In this document: piece by piece, positions 44,820-53,468 of the stretch
Position numbering within the stretch: position 1 is the first letter of the stretch
Layout of the letters: each line of letters begins with the position of its first letter
Source of the DNA: Barnesiella viscericola DSM 18177
GTDB lineage: Bacteria > Bacteroidota > Bacteroidia > Bacteroidales > Barnesiellaceae
Assembly: GCF_000512915.1 (NCBI RefSeq)
Contig: NZ_CP007034.1
Span: 1,302,001 to 1,366,000, forward strand
Length of the DNA: 64,000 nt
Reading direction: 5' to 3'
Translations under genes and position numbers: made by a program
Notes under the pieces: generated by a model
Database searches by the model: none
What the model was told of the DNA's origin: nothing
The model's input: only the letters and a program-made list of their open reading frames with translations

Positions 44820-46853
44820 TTATTTCCCGATAAATGCGGCTATCTCGCCGGCAATATGCTCGGGGGTGAATCCCAGTTTTTCGTCAAGTACCTTATAAGG
44901 AGCCGAGTAGCCGAAATGATCCAAACCATAAACCTTGCCTTTGCAGCCTACCACCTGCAACAGGGTCGAGGGCAGGCCGGCGGTCAACCCGAATACCGGC
45001 AGACCCGAGGGGATAACCGACTCGCGATACGATTGCGGCTGATCGAGGAAGAGACCGATGGAAGGTACTGAGACAATCTGGACCCGTACTCCCTGACCGT
45101 GCAGAATTTCGCTGGCACCTACCAGTGTCGACACTTCCGAACCATTAGCAACCAATACCACATCGGGATTCTCATCGCGCATCAGCACATAGGCTCCTTT
45201 TGCCAACTGCAAGGCATCGGCATAACGGTTGCCCGTGGCCGAAGGGAGGTCGGGAACGTCCTGACGCGAAAGAATCAGAGCCGTAGGGGTATCGCTGTTT
45301 TCCATGGCCAGCTTCCAGGCTACCAGCGTCTCGGCACTGTCGGCCGGGCGCAATACCAGCACGCTGTGCTTGCCGCTGTGGTTTTTCAACTGCTCCATGA
45401 GGCGCATCTGAGCTTCCTGCTCTACCGGTTCGTGGGTGGGACCGTCCTCACCCACACGGAAGGCATCGTGCGTCCACACATATTTTACAGGTAATTCCAT
45501 GAGGGCTGCCATACGCACGGCCGGCTTCATGTAGTCCGAAAAGACAAAGAAGGTGCCGCATGCAGCCTGCATGCCACCATGCAACAAGATACCGTTCATA
45601 ATCGAAGCCATCGTCAACTCGGCTACCCCGGCGTGCAGGAAGGCCCCCTTGAAATTGCCCTTGGAGAAAGCCCCGGTCTTTTTCAGGAAGGCTTCGGTCT
45701 TGTCCGAGTTAGCCAGGTCGGCCGACGATACCACCATGTTTTTCACCCGCTCGCCCAGGTAGGAGAGCACGTTGGCCGAAGCTGTACGGGTGGCAACATT
45801 GGGTTTATAAGCTATCGAGGCGAAATCGAGCTCGGGTAATTTGCCTGCATAGAAATCGTGCAGCTCGGCAGCCAACTCGGGATTCGCTTTTTCCCAGGCA
45901 GCCTGCACCGCCTTGCGCTCGGCTACGATTTTTTTCAGTTCTTCGGCCCGACGGGCATAGAGACCGACCACCTCGGGGAAGATGACAAAGGGATTCTCGA
46001 CACTGCCGCCCAGATGCTCGATGGTCTTTTCGTAGGAGGCCCCCGACTTGCTCAACGGCTGTCCGTGAGTCGAACATTTTCCTTCAAAGTTCTCGCCCGT
46101 GGCCGTCACACAACCACGTCCCATGATGGTCTTGCCGATAATGAGCGTGGGTCGCTCGGTCTCGCGGTTGGCCAGAGCCAACGCATCGCGTATGGCTACG
46201 GGATCGCACCCGTCAATTTCAATGACATTCCAATTCCAGGCCCGATATTTCTCGGCTGTATTCTCGTCGGTCACGGCATCGGTATCGGTCGAGAGTTGCA
46301 CATCGTTGCTGTCGTAGAACATGATAAGGTTGTGCAACCCCAGGAATCCGGCCACCCGACCGGCCCCCTGCGATATCTCTTCCTGAATACCGCCGTCGGA
46401 GATGAACGCATAAATCTTGTGACTGCACCACTCGCCGAAACGGGCTGCCATGAAACGCTCGGCTATCGCCGCGCCTACGGCCATCGTGTGTCCCTGTCCC
46501 AGAGGACCCGACGTGTTTTCGATGCCGTGCATCACATCGACCTCGGGGTGACCGGGGGTAATGCTACCCCACTGACGGAACGATTTGAGGTCGTCCATCG
46601 TGTAGAAGCCCGACATGGCCAACACGCTGTACAGCATGGGCGACATGTGTCCCGGGTCAAGGAAGAAGCGGTCCCGATTAATCCACTTTGGATCTTCGGG
46701 ATCATATACCAAAAACTCGGAATACAACACATTGGTAAAATCGGCACCACCCATAGCACCACCCGGGTGACCCGATTTGGCCTTCTCAACCATGGCCGCC
46801 GTCAATATTCTGATATTGTCGGCCGCTCTGTTCAACAAGTTCGTATCGTTCAT
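44820..46853 (-). CDS. tkt: Transketolase
   Basis: 677 residues from MNDTNLLNRAADNIRIL (ATG 46851-46853). The longer frame beginning at 46880 is rejected because a -7 box lies inside it. ThDP enzyme of the non-oxidative pentose phosphate route. Marks: KSGHPGGAMGGAD, ENTSGPLGQGHTMAVGAA, the Mg/ThDP-binding region ISDGGIQEEISQGAGR and NDVQLST, and the C-terminal HDAFRVGEDGPTHEPVEQ with the catalytic His. Strong terminator behind it; the leader is only about 7 bases. Confidence 0.98.
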   Translation of the reverse strand: MNDTNLLNRAADNIRILTAAMVEKAKSGHPGGAMGGADFTNVLYSEFLVYDPEDPKWINRDRFFLDPGHMSPMLYSVLAMSGFYTMDDLKSFRQWGSITPGHPEVDVMHGIENTSGPLGQGHTMAVGAAIAERFMAARFGEWCSHKIYAFISDGGIQEEISQGAGRVAGFLGLHNLIMFYDSNDVQLSTDTDAVTDENTAEKYRAWNWNVIEIDGCDPVAIRDALALANRETERPTLIIGKTIMGRGCVTATGENFEGKCSTHGQPLSKSGASYEKTIEHLGGSVENPFVIFPEVVGLYARRAEELKKIVAERKAVQAAWEKANPELAAELHDFYAGKLPELDFASIAYKPNVATRTASANVLSYLGERVKNMVVSSADLANSDKTEAFLKKTGAFSKGNFKGAFLHAGVAELTMASIMNGILLHGGMQAACGTFFVFSDYMKPAVRMAALMELPVKYVWTHDAFRVGEDGPTHEPVEQEAQMRLMEQLKNHSGKHSVLVLRPADSAETLVAWKLAMENSDTPTALILSRQDVPDLPSATGNRYADALQLAKGAYVLMRDENPDVVLVANGSEVSTLVGASEILHGQGVRVQIVSVPSIGLFLDQPQSYRESVIPSGLPVFGLTAGLPSTLLQVVGCKGKVYGLDHFGYSAPYKVLDEKLGFTPEHIAGEIAAFIGK

Positions 46854-46866
46854 GGAATTTTTTTTA

Positions 46867-46874
46867 CAAAAATA
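46867..46874 (-). promoter_or_regulatory. -7 promoter box for tkt, deciding the start codon
   Basis: Minus-strand TATTTTTG. Transcript start would be near 46860, only about seven bases before ATG 46853. Confidence 0.6.
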
Positions 46875-46923
46875 ATACAATTCACGAGTATATACCTACA
46901 AAAACGACCAAAAGTTCACAAAG

Positions 46924-46959
46924 AAAAAGAGAGGGAAGCCGGGGCTTCCCTCTCTTTTT
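46924..46959 (-). terminator. Terminator of the MFS transporter gene
   Basis: 16-bp perfect stem (46924-46939 with 46944-46959), loop CGGG, A/T runs on both sides. Confidence 0.9.
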
Positions 46960-46985
46960 CTCCTATTATTTATTATAAGGAATGA

Positions 46986-48467
46986 TTATTCGGTAGGAAT
47001 ATCGGTATTGACATTCTTGCAACCGATCAGACCGTAGTAGAGCAGGTAGGCCAACATGGCGATAACCAACCAGTAGCTGGCCAGATAACCGAAACTACCC
47101 GACAACATGTTCTGGATAAACGGCATCACACCACCACCGACTACCATCATCATGAAGATACCCGATGCCTTGGCGGTGTATTTGCCCAGGCCTTCGACGG
47201 CGAGGTTGAAGATACCCCCCCACATCACCGAGGTGCACAAACCGCAGAGCACGAGGAAGAGGGCGCTCAGGGGAACCTTGGGGGTTTCGAGCGATTTCAT
47301 CACCGACTCGGGGGTCATCTTGGCCTCGGCGAGCACGGCGGCATTTTGCGTCAGGAACTCTTCGGTGGGATTATTGACAAAAGCCTCGGCCTCGGCCACG
47401 GGGATACCGGCATTTTCCAGAATCTCGGAGGTCTTTTGTACCGGGTCATAGACAAACGAAGGCACGTTGAAGCCCACCGTCTTCGGGGTGAAGATAGCAA
47501 TCAATGTGAGCACAATAGCTACCGACGAAACGGCAATTAACTGGGTGCGGGTCGAAATCTTACCACTGATCAAGCTACTCAGGAAACGACCTACCAGCAT
47601 CAACAACCAGTAGATGGCCACGATGGCACCACCGATGGCAGCTCCATTGATCAGGATACCGGCACCTCTCGCACTAGTGTCGGCCATGAAGAAGTTCAAC
47701 TGGGCGGGGATACCTACCTCGATACCTACATAAAGGAAGATGGCAATCACACCCAGCAACGTGTGACGGAAGGCCAACGGACTGTGCTCGAATTTCTCCT
47801 GGGGTTCGCCCTTCTTGGCCAAGTGGGGCTCGGGAATGGCGATGGCCGAGATGATGATGAACGACACGGCAAACACAGCCATGGCGATGAACAGCAACGG
47901 AGTGACGTCGCTCATGGCAGTCTTGTCGGTTACCGAACCGATGAGCACACCCACGAAGAGCGGGGTGAGCGTAGCAGCCAACGAGTTGAGGGTACCACCG
48001 GTTTGGATCAACTGGTTACCCTTGTTGCCACCGCCACCGAGCAGGTTCAGCATGGGGTTTACCACCGTGTTGAGCATGCACACGCAGAAACCGCAGATGA
48101 AGGCACCCAACAGATAGATAATCAGGTTCAGATACACCTCTTGTCCACCTACCGAGAAGAGCGCCGTATCGGCACCGATGATACTCGACAGATACTGGAT
48201 AAAGAGGCCCACGAAACCTACGGCCATGGCCGTAAGGGCGGTTTTCTTGTAACCGATTTTCACCAGCATCGTACCTGCGGGAACACCCATAAACAGATAG
48301 GCCAGGAAGTTCATCATGTTACCCATCATGCCGGCCCACGAGTACTGGTTACCCCAGATAAGTCCAAACGGTGCCGCCAGATTGGTTACGAAAGCAATCA
48401 TTGCAAACAGAAACATCATTGCGATAATCGCAATAATTTTCCCATTGTTTTTCTGATTTGTAGTCAT
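46986..48467 (-). CDS. MFS transporter (FucP-like sugar permease group)
   Basis: 493 residues with about 12 membrane helices. FucP-group features: FVTNLAAPFGLIWGNQYSWA start, NFLAYLFMGVPAGTMLVKIGYK between helices 2 and 3, and FCVCMLNTVVNPMLNLLGG in helix 4. Substrate probably a monosaccharide taken up with protons; not known which. Odd feature: a soluble insert of about 60 residues (about 345-405, rich in Glu/Ala) between two late helices. The promoter (48603-48610) is preceded by a perfect 9-bp inverted repeat that looks like an operator. Confidence 0.9.
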   Translation of the reverse strand: MTTNQKNNGKIIAIIAMMFLFAMIAFVTNLAAPFGLIWGNQYSWAGMMGNMMNFLAYLFMGVPAGTMLVKIGYKKTALTAMAVGFVGLFIQYLSSIIGADTALFSVGGQEVYLNLIIYLLGAFICGFCVCMLNTVVNPMLNLLGGGGNKGNQLIQTGGTLNSLAATLTPLFVGVLIGSVTDKTAMSDVTPLLFIAMAVFAVSFIIISAIAIPEPHLAKKGEPQEKFEHSPLAFRHTLLGVIAIFLYVGIEVGIPAQLNFFMADTSARGAGILINGAAIGGAIVAIYWLLMLVGRFLSSLISGKISTRTQLIAVSSVAIVLTLIAIFTPKTVGFNVPSFVYDPVQKTSEILENAGIPVAEAEAFVNNPTEEFLTQNAAVLAEAKMTPESVMKSLETPKVPLSALFLVLCGLCTSVMWGGIFNLAVEGLGKYTAKASGIFMMMVVGGGVMPFIQNMLSGSFGYLASYWLVIAMLAYLLYYGLIGCKNVNTDIPTE

Positions 48468-48602
48468 TTTATAAGATTTAAATTAATGTATTTTGAATGT
48501 AAATATTTCTATCCGAGTCGATTGATGTATGTGATGTGTCTATTTCATGGGCTATTATTTATTTACTCAGGCCTTCTGTTTTCTGATAAACTAAAATTAA
48601 GG

Positions 48603-48610
48603 CAAAGGTA
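48603..48610 (-). promoter_or_regulatory. -7 promoter box for the MFS transporter
   Basis: Minus-strand TACCTTTG; leader about 130 bases. Confidence 0.6.
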
Positions 48611-48618
48611 ATGCTTAT

Positions 48619-48643
48619 TATTTATCGGTCGGCACGATAAATA
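48619..48643. promoter_or_regulatory. Inverted repeat over the -33 region of the MFS promoter
   Basis: TATTTATCG (48619-48627) and CGATAAATA (48635-48643) form a perfect 9-7-9 inverted repeat starting 8 bases upstream of the -7 box. Placement fits a repressor or activator site; the regulator is unknown. Confidence 0.5.
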
Positions 48644-48670
48644 TATGTTCTTAAACATAAAAATAGCCAT

Positions 48671-48705
48671 CGACACGGCCGGCACCGGTAGCGGTGCCGC
48701 GGTCG
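48671..48705 (-). terminator. Terminator of the yggS-type gene
   Basis: CGGCACCG (48680-48687) pairs with CGGTGCCG (48692-48699), with outer CGAC/GTCG; ATTTTTA follows within about 10 bases on the minus strand. Confidence 0.65.
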
Positions 48706-48707
48706 CA

Positions 48708-49379
48708 TCAGTAGTTACGCTCACCGAATATCGAGGTACCTATGCGCACCAGCGTAGTACCGTGGCGCAACGCCAGCCGGTAGTCGTGCGACATGCCCAT
48801 CGACAACTCGACAAAGGCTCGGGCGTCGACGTGCCCCGAGGCCTTCAATTCATCAAACAGACTTTTCAACTCGCCAAACTCCCGATCGATGCGGCTCTCG
48901 TCGTCGGTGAGCGAGGCCATACCCATCAGACCGCACACCCGCACGTGGGGATACCGGTCGAGGGGGTTCCCACTCAGCCACTCGCGGCACGAATCGGGGG
49001 TAAGGCCATACTTGCTCTCCTCGCTGGCCACGTGAATCTCGAGCAGACAATCGACCACCCGGCCGCACTTGGCCGCCTCGCTGTCGATCACGGCGAGCAG
49101 TTTCTCGCTGTCGACACTATGAATCAAGGCGATAAAGGGGACGATGTATTTCACCTTGTTGGTTTGCAGGTGACCGATGAAGTGCCACTCGATGTCTTTG
49201 GGCAGGGCTTCGTACTTGGTCATGAGCTCCTGCACCCGGCTCTCGCCAAAGATGCGTTGCCCCGACTCGTAGGCCTCCATCAAGGCCTCGGCGGGGTGGA
49301 ATTTCGACACAGCCACCAAGCGGGTACCGCTCGGCAGCTCCTGTCGTATGGTGGCTATATGTTGGGCTATCTCGTTCAT
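48708..49379 (-). CDS. YggS/PLPBP family pyridoxal-phosphate homeostasis protein
   Basis: 223 residues. PLP-binding Lys26 is in LVAVSKFHPAEA; IFGESRVQEL, EWHFIGHLQTNK, LLEIHVASEESKYG, GLMGMASL and the LSMGMSHDY end are all family motifs. It carries PLP and balances vitamin B6 and amino acid pools rather than acting as an enzyme. Its ATG overlaps the stop of the upstream DUF4494 gene by four bases (ATGA), so the two are translationally coupled. Confidence 0.96.
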   Translation of the reverse strand: MNEIAQHIATIRQELPSGTRLVAVSKFHPAEALMEAYESGQRIFGESRVQELMTKYEALPKDIEWHFIGHLQTNKVKYIVPFIALIHSVDSEKLLAVIDSEAAKCGRVVDCLLEIHVASEESKYGLTPDSCREWLSGNPLDRYPHVRVCGLMGMASLTDDESRIDREFGELKSLFDELKASGHVDARAFVELSMGMSHDYRLALRHGTTLVRIGTSIFGERNY

Positions 49380-49840
49380 TCTTTCGGACGATCCTCCTCC
49401 TGGGGTTTTCCTTCGGCGTTAAACGGATAGACGTCCATGAGCGGCGTCTCGGTAATCGACACAATGGTCCAGTCGGCCATCGTACCCTTCATGCCGGCGT
49501 TCAGACTTTTGAGAGCCGTCTCGAAGTCAGCCGCCTGCACGAGCATATACGAGGGAGTGCGTTTCTCCATGCCGCTCTTCTCGTCGAGGGTGATGAAATT
49601 GATTTTGCACTTGTACCAGCGGTCGCCCGTCTCGTCAAAGAAGAGCTCGCTGAAATTGGCCCGTTTCACGGCCGACACCGAGAACTCGCCCGAGATGAAG
49701 GGCGACACCTCTTCAATGATGCGGGCCTCGGCCTCGGTAAACGACAAGGCGTCGACGAGATAGGGTTCCGTTACTTTTTTCTGCATGCCGTTTTCCAGCA
49801 TCTTATCATACTTGACTTTACATTCAAACCAATTTGCCAT
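49376..49840 (-). CDS. DUF4494 domain protein
   Basis: 154 residues from MANWFECKVKYDKML (ATG 49838-49840); the longer frame runs into the upstream terminator. The conserved WFECKVKY start, EPYLVDALSFTEAEARI and DRWYKCKINFITLDEKSG are marks of DUF4494, a Bacteroidota family without known function. Coupled by a four-base overlap to the yggS-type gene, which may hint at a link to vitamin B6 or amino acid balance; that is only context. Confidence 0.88.
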   Translation of the reverse strand: MANWFECKVKYDKMLENGMQKKVTEPYLVDALSFTEAEARIIEEVSPFISGEFSVSAVKRANFSELFFDETGDRWYKCKINFITLDEKSGMEKRTPSYMLVQAADFETALKSLNAGMKGTMADWTIVSITETPLMDVYPFNAEGKPQEEDRPKE

Positions 49841-49852
49841 AGCTGTATTATT

Positions 49853-49877
49853 AAAAAAGGAGGTGCCATGCACCCCC
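49853..49877 (-). terminator. Terminator of guaD
   Basis: GGAGGTGC (49859-49866) pairs with GCACCCCC (49870-49877), one mismatch, loop CAT; six T follow on the minus strand. Confidence 0.8.
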
Positions 49878-49897
49878 GACAGGTTTCACATTCTTTT

Positions 49898-50368
49898 TCA
49901 GTACTCTATTTTATCGCTTTTGTCCGCCCACTTCTCAAAGGCCTTGATGGCCCGGTCGCGCATGAGGGGGAGTATGGTAAGGTGGCGCTTCTCCAACGGC
50001 AGGGCCAACTCGTCGTAGATGAACGAATCGTCAAAGCCGATGGCTTTGGCATCGGCCTTGGTGTTGCCGTAGTAGACCCGGTCGAGGTGAGCCCAGTAGA
50101 TGGCCCCCAGACACATGGGACAGGGTTCGCACGAGGTGTATATTTCGCAGCCGCTCAGGTCGAAGGTGCCCAGCACACGGGCCGCTTCGCGAATGGCGTT
50201 GACCTCGGCATGAGCCGTCGGGTCGTTCGAGGCCGTCACCCGGTTGGCTCCCCGGGCAATGATCTTACCCTCCTTCACAATCACGGCGCCGAAGGGACCG
50301 CCACCATGGTCGATGTTGTCGAGCGACAGGTCGATGGCCGCCTGCATAAATTTATCTTTCTCACACAT
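49898..50368 (-). CDS. guaD: Guanine deaminase (CDA-fold, Bacillus GuaD type)
   Basis: 156 residues from MCEKDKFMQAAIDLS (ATG 50366-50368), the same length as B. subtilis GuaD. Zinc-site motifs: NDPTAHAEVNAIR (His and catalytic Glu) and SCEPCPMCLGAIYWA (two Cys ligands). The GuaD-specific GFDDSFIYDEL and the aromatic C-terminal KIEY end, which closes the active site, separate it from tRNA adenosine deaminase TadA. It turns guanine into xanthine in purine salvage. Its leader holds a strong hairpin before the start. Confidence 0.9.
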   Translation of the reverse strand: MCEKDKFMQAAIDLSLDNIDHGGGPFGAVIVKEGKIIARGANRVTASNDPTAHAEVNAIREAARVLGTFDLSGCEIYTSCEPCPMCLGAIYWAHLDRVYYGNTKADAKAIGFDDSFIYDELALPLEKRHLTILPLMRDRAIKAFEKWADKSDKIEY

Positions 50369-50443
50369 AATCTTTTCTATTAAACGCGGCATCGCCGGTT
50401 GCCCGGCAATCCCGCCTCGATGATGCATCTCTGCTTGGGTATA

Positions 50444-50451
50444 CAAAGATA
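50444..50451 (-). promoter_or_regulatory. -7 promoter box for guaD
   Basis: Minus-strand TATCTTTG; leader about 70 bases. It overlaps the longer reading frame, supporting the shorter start. Confidence 0.6.
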
Positions 50452-50509
50452 CGAATCAAATCGGGAGAAACAAAAGAACTCTTGCCGAAAAAGAGCCGAC
50501 GCCCCCGAT

Positions 50510-51127
50510 TCACGACTCCCGGGGCTGCTCCCGCAAGCTCCGGTTCACCTGGTCGATGTAGTCGAGCAATTCGTCCCGACCGGTACCCCGCTCCGACGAG
50601 GTGGTGAAGATGGGGGGCAACTCCTCCCAGGTCTCGTGCAACACACTCTTGTAGTGCTCGATGGCCGTGCGCAACGCCACGGGGCCCACCTTGTCGGTCT
50701 TGGTAAAGACGATGGCAAAGGGCACGCCGTTCTCGCCGAGCCACTCCATAAAGTCGAGGTCGATTTGCTGCGGCTTGTGACGACAGTCGAGCAGTACGAA
50801 GAGGCAGGTAAGCTCGTGACGACGAAGGGCATACCCCTCAATCATCTTGCGCAACGCCTCGCGGCTCTCCTTGCCCCGGCGGGCATAGCCGTAACCGGGC
50901 AGGTCGACCAGATACCAGCTGTCGTCGATGAGAAAGTGGTTGATGAGCATCGTCTTACCCGGAGTGGCCGAGGTCATGGCCAGCCCCTTCCGACGGGTGA
51001 GCATGTTGATAAGCGACGACTTACCCACGTTGGAGCGTCCGATAAAGGCATACTCGGGCAACGGGTGCGAAGGGCAATCCTGCACCCGACTGCTGCTCAC
51101 GACAAACTTGGCGTTTTTAATCTCCAT
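50510..51127 (-). CDS. engB: Ribosome biogenesis GTP-binding protein YihA/YsxC/EngB
   Basis: 205 residues. GTPase motifs: [12 protein letters not shown] (G1), ATPGKT (G2), DLPGYGYA (G3), TKTDKV (G4) and TTSSERGTG (G5). It is needed for late assembly of the 50S subunit. Start ATG at [13 protein letters not shown], with the -7 box 34 bases upstream. Single-gene unit; guaD follows after 140 bases with its own promoter. Confidence 0.97.
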   Translation of the reverse strand: MEIKNAKFVVSSSRVQDCPSHPLPEYAFIGRSNVGKSSLINMLTRRKGLAMTSATPGKTMLINHFLIDDSWYLVDLPGYGYARRGKESREALRKMIEGYALRRHELTCLFVLLDCRHKPQQIDLDFMEWLGENGVPFAIVFTKTDKVGPVALRTAIEHYKSVLHETWEELPPIFTTSSERGTGRDELLDYIDQVNRSLREQPRES

Positions 51128-51160
51128 ATCGGTCTCTTGTTTTCAGATTTTCAGGGAGGA

Positions 51161-51168
51161 CAAATATA
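51161..51168 (-). promoter_or_regulatory. -7 promoter box for engB
   Basis: Minus-strand TATATTTG; leader about 28 bases. Confidence 0.65.
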
Positions 51169-51245
51169 CAGTTTTTTCTCGGATTTCCCACTCTCCCACC
51201 CCACTTTCCCGACAGAGACTCCGAGGCCAAAACGATTCGAACCAG

Positions 51246-51469
51246 ATACCGCATCGGGGTGCGGTATGACCACACGTCACCCCGCGCTGCGACGCGGGGT
51301 CCAGTAGAGGGACATAAAAGGGAATGTATTTTGCGAGCTCTCCTGCCCATGCATTTTCTGGATTCCGCATCAAGTGCGGAATGACTGGGACGGTATTTCC
51401 TGGATATCGCATCGAGGTGCGGAATGACCTGCACGTCACCCTGCGCTGCGACGCGGGGTCCAGTAGAGA
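51246..51469. repeat. REP-like cluster: two 64-base direct repeats around a shared palindrome
   Basis: Copies at 51246-51308 and 51404-51468 differ at about five positions. Each holds two hairpins, for example CCCCGCG (51280-51286) with CGCGGGG (51293-51299). Between them ATTCCGCA (51362-51369) pairs with TGCGGAAT (51375-51382). The segment 51357-51385 recurs exactly, inverted, at 57542-57570. Confidence 0.8.
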
Positions 51470-51505
51470 AACAACATAGCCAAACTTGAAAAACAAGTTT
51501 TCCCG

Positions 51506-51537
51506 TTTGCCTCTCCCCTCACCTTTCACTATCTTTG
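51506..51537 (+). promoter_or_regulatory. Complete -33/-7 promoter of recR
   Basis: TTTG (51506-51509) and TATCTTTG (51530-51537) with a 20-base spacer. Confidence 0.75.
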
Positions 51538-51610
51538 CACCACGGCTCTGCCGGGAAACGGGAGGGAAAGCACCGCATCGCCCCGGGAGCCACGAAAGGG
51601 ATACTATTCT

Positions 51611-52234
51611 ATGGATCAACAATATTCTTCGATTCTGCTTGAAAATGCGGTGAGCGAATTTGCCAAGCTGCCGGGCATCGGCCGCAAGACGGCGCTGCGA
51701 CTGGTTCTCTACCTGTTGCGTCAGGAGGAGGGCGAGGCCGAGAAATTCGGGAACACCATCATCAAGCTGTGCAAGGAGATCAAGCACTGCCACGTGTGCC
51801 ACAACATATCCGACACCGACACCTGCTCCATTTGCAGCGACCCGTCGCGCGACGCCTCGACGATATGCGTAGTCGAGAACGTGAAGGAGGTGATGGTGGT
51901 CGAGAATACCCGGCAGTTTCACGGGCTCTACCACGTGTTGGGCGGGGTCATCTCGCCCATGGACGGCATCGGGCCGGCCGACCTCGAAATCGAGAGCCTG
52001 GTCGACCGGGTAGCGGCGGGCGGTATCCAGGAGGTGATTCTGGCACTGAGTCCGACGATGGAGGGCGACACGACCAACTTCTACATCTTCCGCAAACTGG
52101 CCCCCTTCGACGTGAAGATTACCATCATCGCCCGGGGGGTATCGGTGGGCGGCGAACTGGAATATACCGACGAAATCACGCTGGGGCGCTCGATTCTCAA
52201 CCGCACGCTGTTCAGCGAAAGTTTCAAGGGATAG
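51611..52234 (+). CDS. recR: Recombination mediator protein RecR
   Basis: 207 residues. N-terminal helix-hairpin-helix ([20 protein letters not shown]), four-cysteine zinc finger ([16 protein letters not shown]), Toprim domain starting at [16 protein letters not shown], and the C-terminal [11 protein letters not shown]. With RecF and RecO it loads RecA on gapped DNA. Likely first gene of a plus-strand run with the GT2 and GNAT genes. Confidence 0.98.
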   Translation: MDQQYSSILLENAVSEFAKLPGIGRKTALRLVLYLLRQEEGEAEKFGNTIIKLCKEIKHCHVCHNISDTDTCSICSDPSRDASTICVVENVKEVMVVENTRQFHGLYHVLGGVISPMDGIGPADLEIESLVDRVAAGGIQEVILALSPTMEGDTTNFYIFRKLAPFDVKITIIARGVSVGGELEYTDEITLGRSILNRTLFSESFKG

Positions 52235-52295
52235 GATTCATACTATTTTCAGACTATTCGCGTTATACATATATAATAAAAAGCACGTCATTCTC

Positions 52296-53468
52296 GTGGT
52301 AAAAATCAGCATCATCATTGTCAACTACCGGGTGAAACACTTTCTGGAGCAGGCGCTCCGGTCGGTGCGGGCTGCGCTGACGCTCTACCCCATGGAGGCC
52401 GAGATTTTCGTGGTCGACAACTGTTCGCAAGACGACTCGCTCGACTACCTCTCGCCCCGGTTCCCCGAGGTGCGGTTTATCGCCAACACCGAGAATGTGG
52501 GGTTTGCCCGCGCCAACAACCAGGCGATGGAGCTGGCTACGGGACAATACGTCTTGCTACTCAACCCCGACACGGTCATTGCCGAGGATACGTTGCACGA
52601 GGTGTGCCTCTTCCTGGACACACACCCCGACGCGGGTGGCGTGGGGGTGAAGATGCTCGACGGCAACGGCCGTTTTCTGCCCGAGTCGAAGCGGGGGTTC
52701 CCCTCGCCCTGGGTGTCGTTCTGCAAGATATTCGGGCTGGCTTCACTCTTTCCCCGTTCGCCCCTCTTCGGGCGCTACCACCTGAAATACCTCTCACCCG
52801 ACGAGTGCCACCGCGTCGACATTCTGTCGGGGGCCTTCATGTGCATGCGGCACGAAACGCTCGACAAGAGCGGACTGCTCGACGAGGCTTTCTTCATGTA
52901 TGGCGAGGACATCGACCTCTCCTACCGGCTGGTGTTGGCCGGATACCACAACTACTACCTGCCCACCCCTATCATTCACTACAAGGGCGAGAGCACCAAA
53001 AAGGGGAGCCTGCGCTACGTGCGGATATTCTACGAGGCGATGCTCATCTTCTTCAAGAAACACTATCCCCATTACAGCAAGGGCTACTACCTGGCGGTGA
53101 AGTTCTCCATCTTCTTCCGGGCCATGCTGGCAGCCGCCCACCGCATCTTGCTCTATCCGTTCAAACGGAAGAAGGGCGTAGAGAAGCGGGAACGGGGCGA
53201 ATGGTATGCCCTAACCAACCAGATTGACCGGGTGACCGAACTCATTCCCGGTCGACCCCGCATCACGGCTCTCCAATCGATTCAAGAACTACCCACTCCC
53301 GACAAGCACTCACCCCTGCGCTACATCGTGCTCGACTCGGGGTGGCTCTCCTACCGCGACATCATCGCCACCCTGCAACAGCAATGCCACGAGCGCAACC
53401 GGTTTCTCATCTACAATCCCGACGCTCAGGTGATTATCTCACCCCAACAAATCTATACACGCTCATGA
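52296..53468 (+). CDS. Family 2 glycosyltransferase with C-terminal extension
   Basis: 390 residues, start GTG at 52296 (no ATG in range). GT-A motifs: ISIIIVNYRVKHFLEQAL, VVDNCSQDDSLDYL, NPDTVIAEDT (DxD-like), GAFMCMRHETLDKSGLLDE and MYGEDIDLSYRLVLAGY, typical of rhamnosyl-type GT2. Two weak hydrophobic segments lie around 265-290. About 100 residues after that (RVTELIPGRPRITALQSIQE and the YIVLDSGWLSYRDIIATL block) form an extension not part of the GT fold. The stop overlaps the next start by four bases. Confidence 0.92.
   Translation: MVKISIIIVNYRVKHFLEQALRSVRAALTLYPMEAEIFVVDNCSQDDSLDYLSPRFPEVRFIANTENVGFARANNQAMELATGQYVLLLNPDTVIAEDTLHEVCLFLDTHPDAGGVGVKMLDGNGRFLPESKRGFPSPWVSFCKIFGLASLFPRSPLFGRYHLKYLSPDECHRVDILSGAFMCMRHETLDKSGLLDEAFFMYGEDIDLSYRLVLAGYHNYYLPTPIIHYKGESTKKGSLRYVRIFYEAMLIFFKKHYPHYSKGYYLAVKFSIFFRAMLAAAHRILLYPFKRKKGVEKRERGEWYALTNQIDRVTELIPGRPRITALQSIQELPTPDKHSPLRYIVLDSGWLSYRDIIATLQQQCHERNRFLIYNPDAQVIISPQQIYTRS

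Larger units (their letters stand above)
51128..51610. other. Intergenic region between engB and recR, with repeats
   Basis: About 480 bases holding the engB promoter at the left, a REP-like cluster of palindromes (51246-51469) and the recR promoter at the right. Apparent ORFs here translate repeat sequence and are not credible genes. Confidence 0.7.

Noticed and set aside
50369-50446. Longer guanine deaminase start at a TTG (26 extra residues)
   Set aside because: The TTG is inside the -7 box and the added residues do not fit the 156-residue family.
51215-51260. tRNA-like GGTTCGAATC on the minus strand
   Set aside because: The flanking bases do not form a T-arm or a cloverleaf.
51143-51934. 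263-residue minus-strand ORF overlapping recR
   Set aside because: It translates REP-like repeats (VIPHLMRNP-type text) and the antisense of recR; no promoter or family support.
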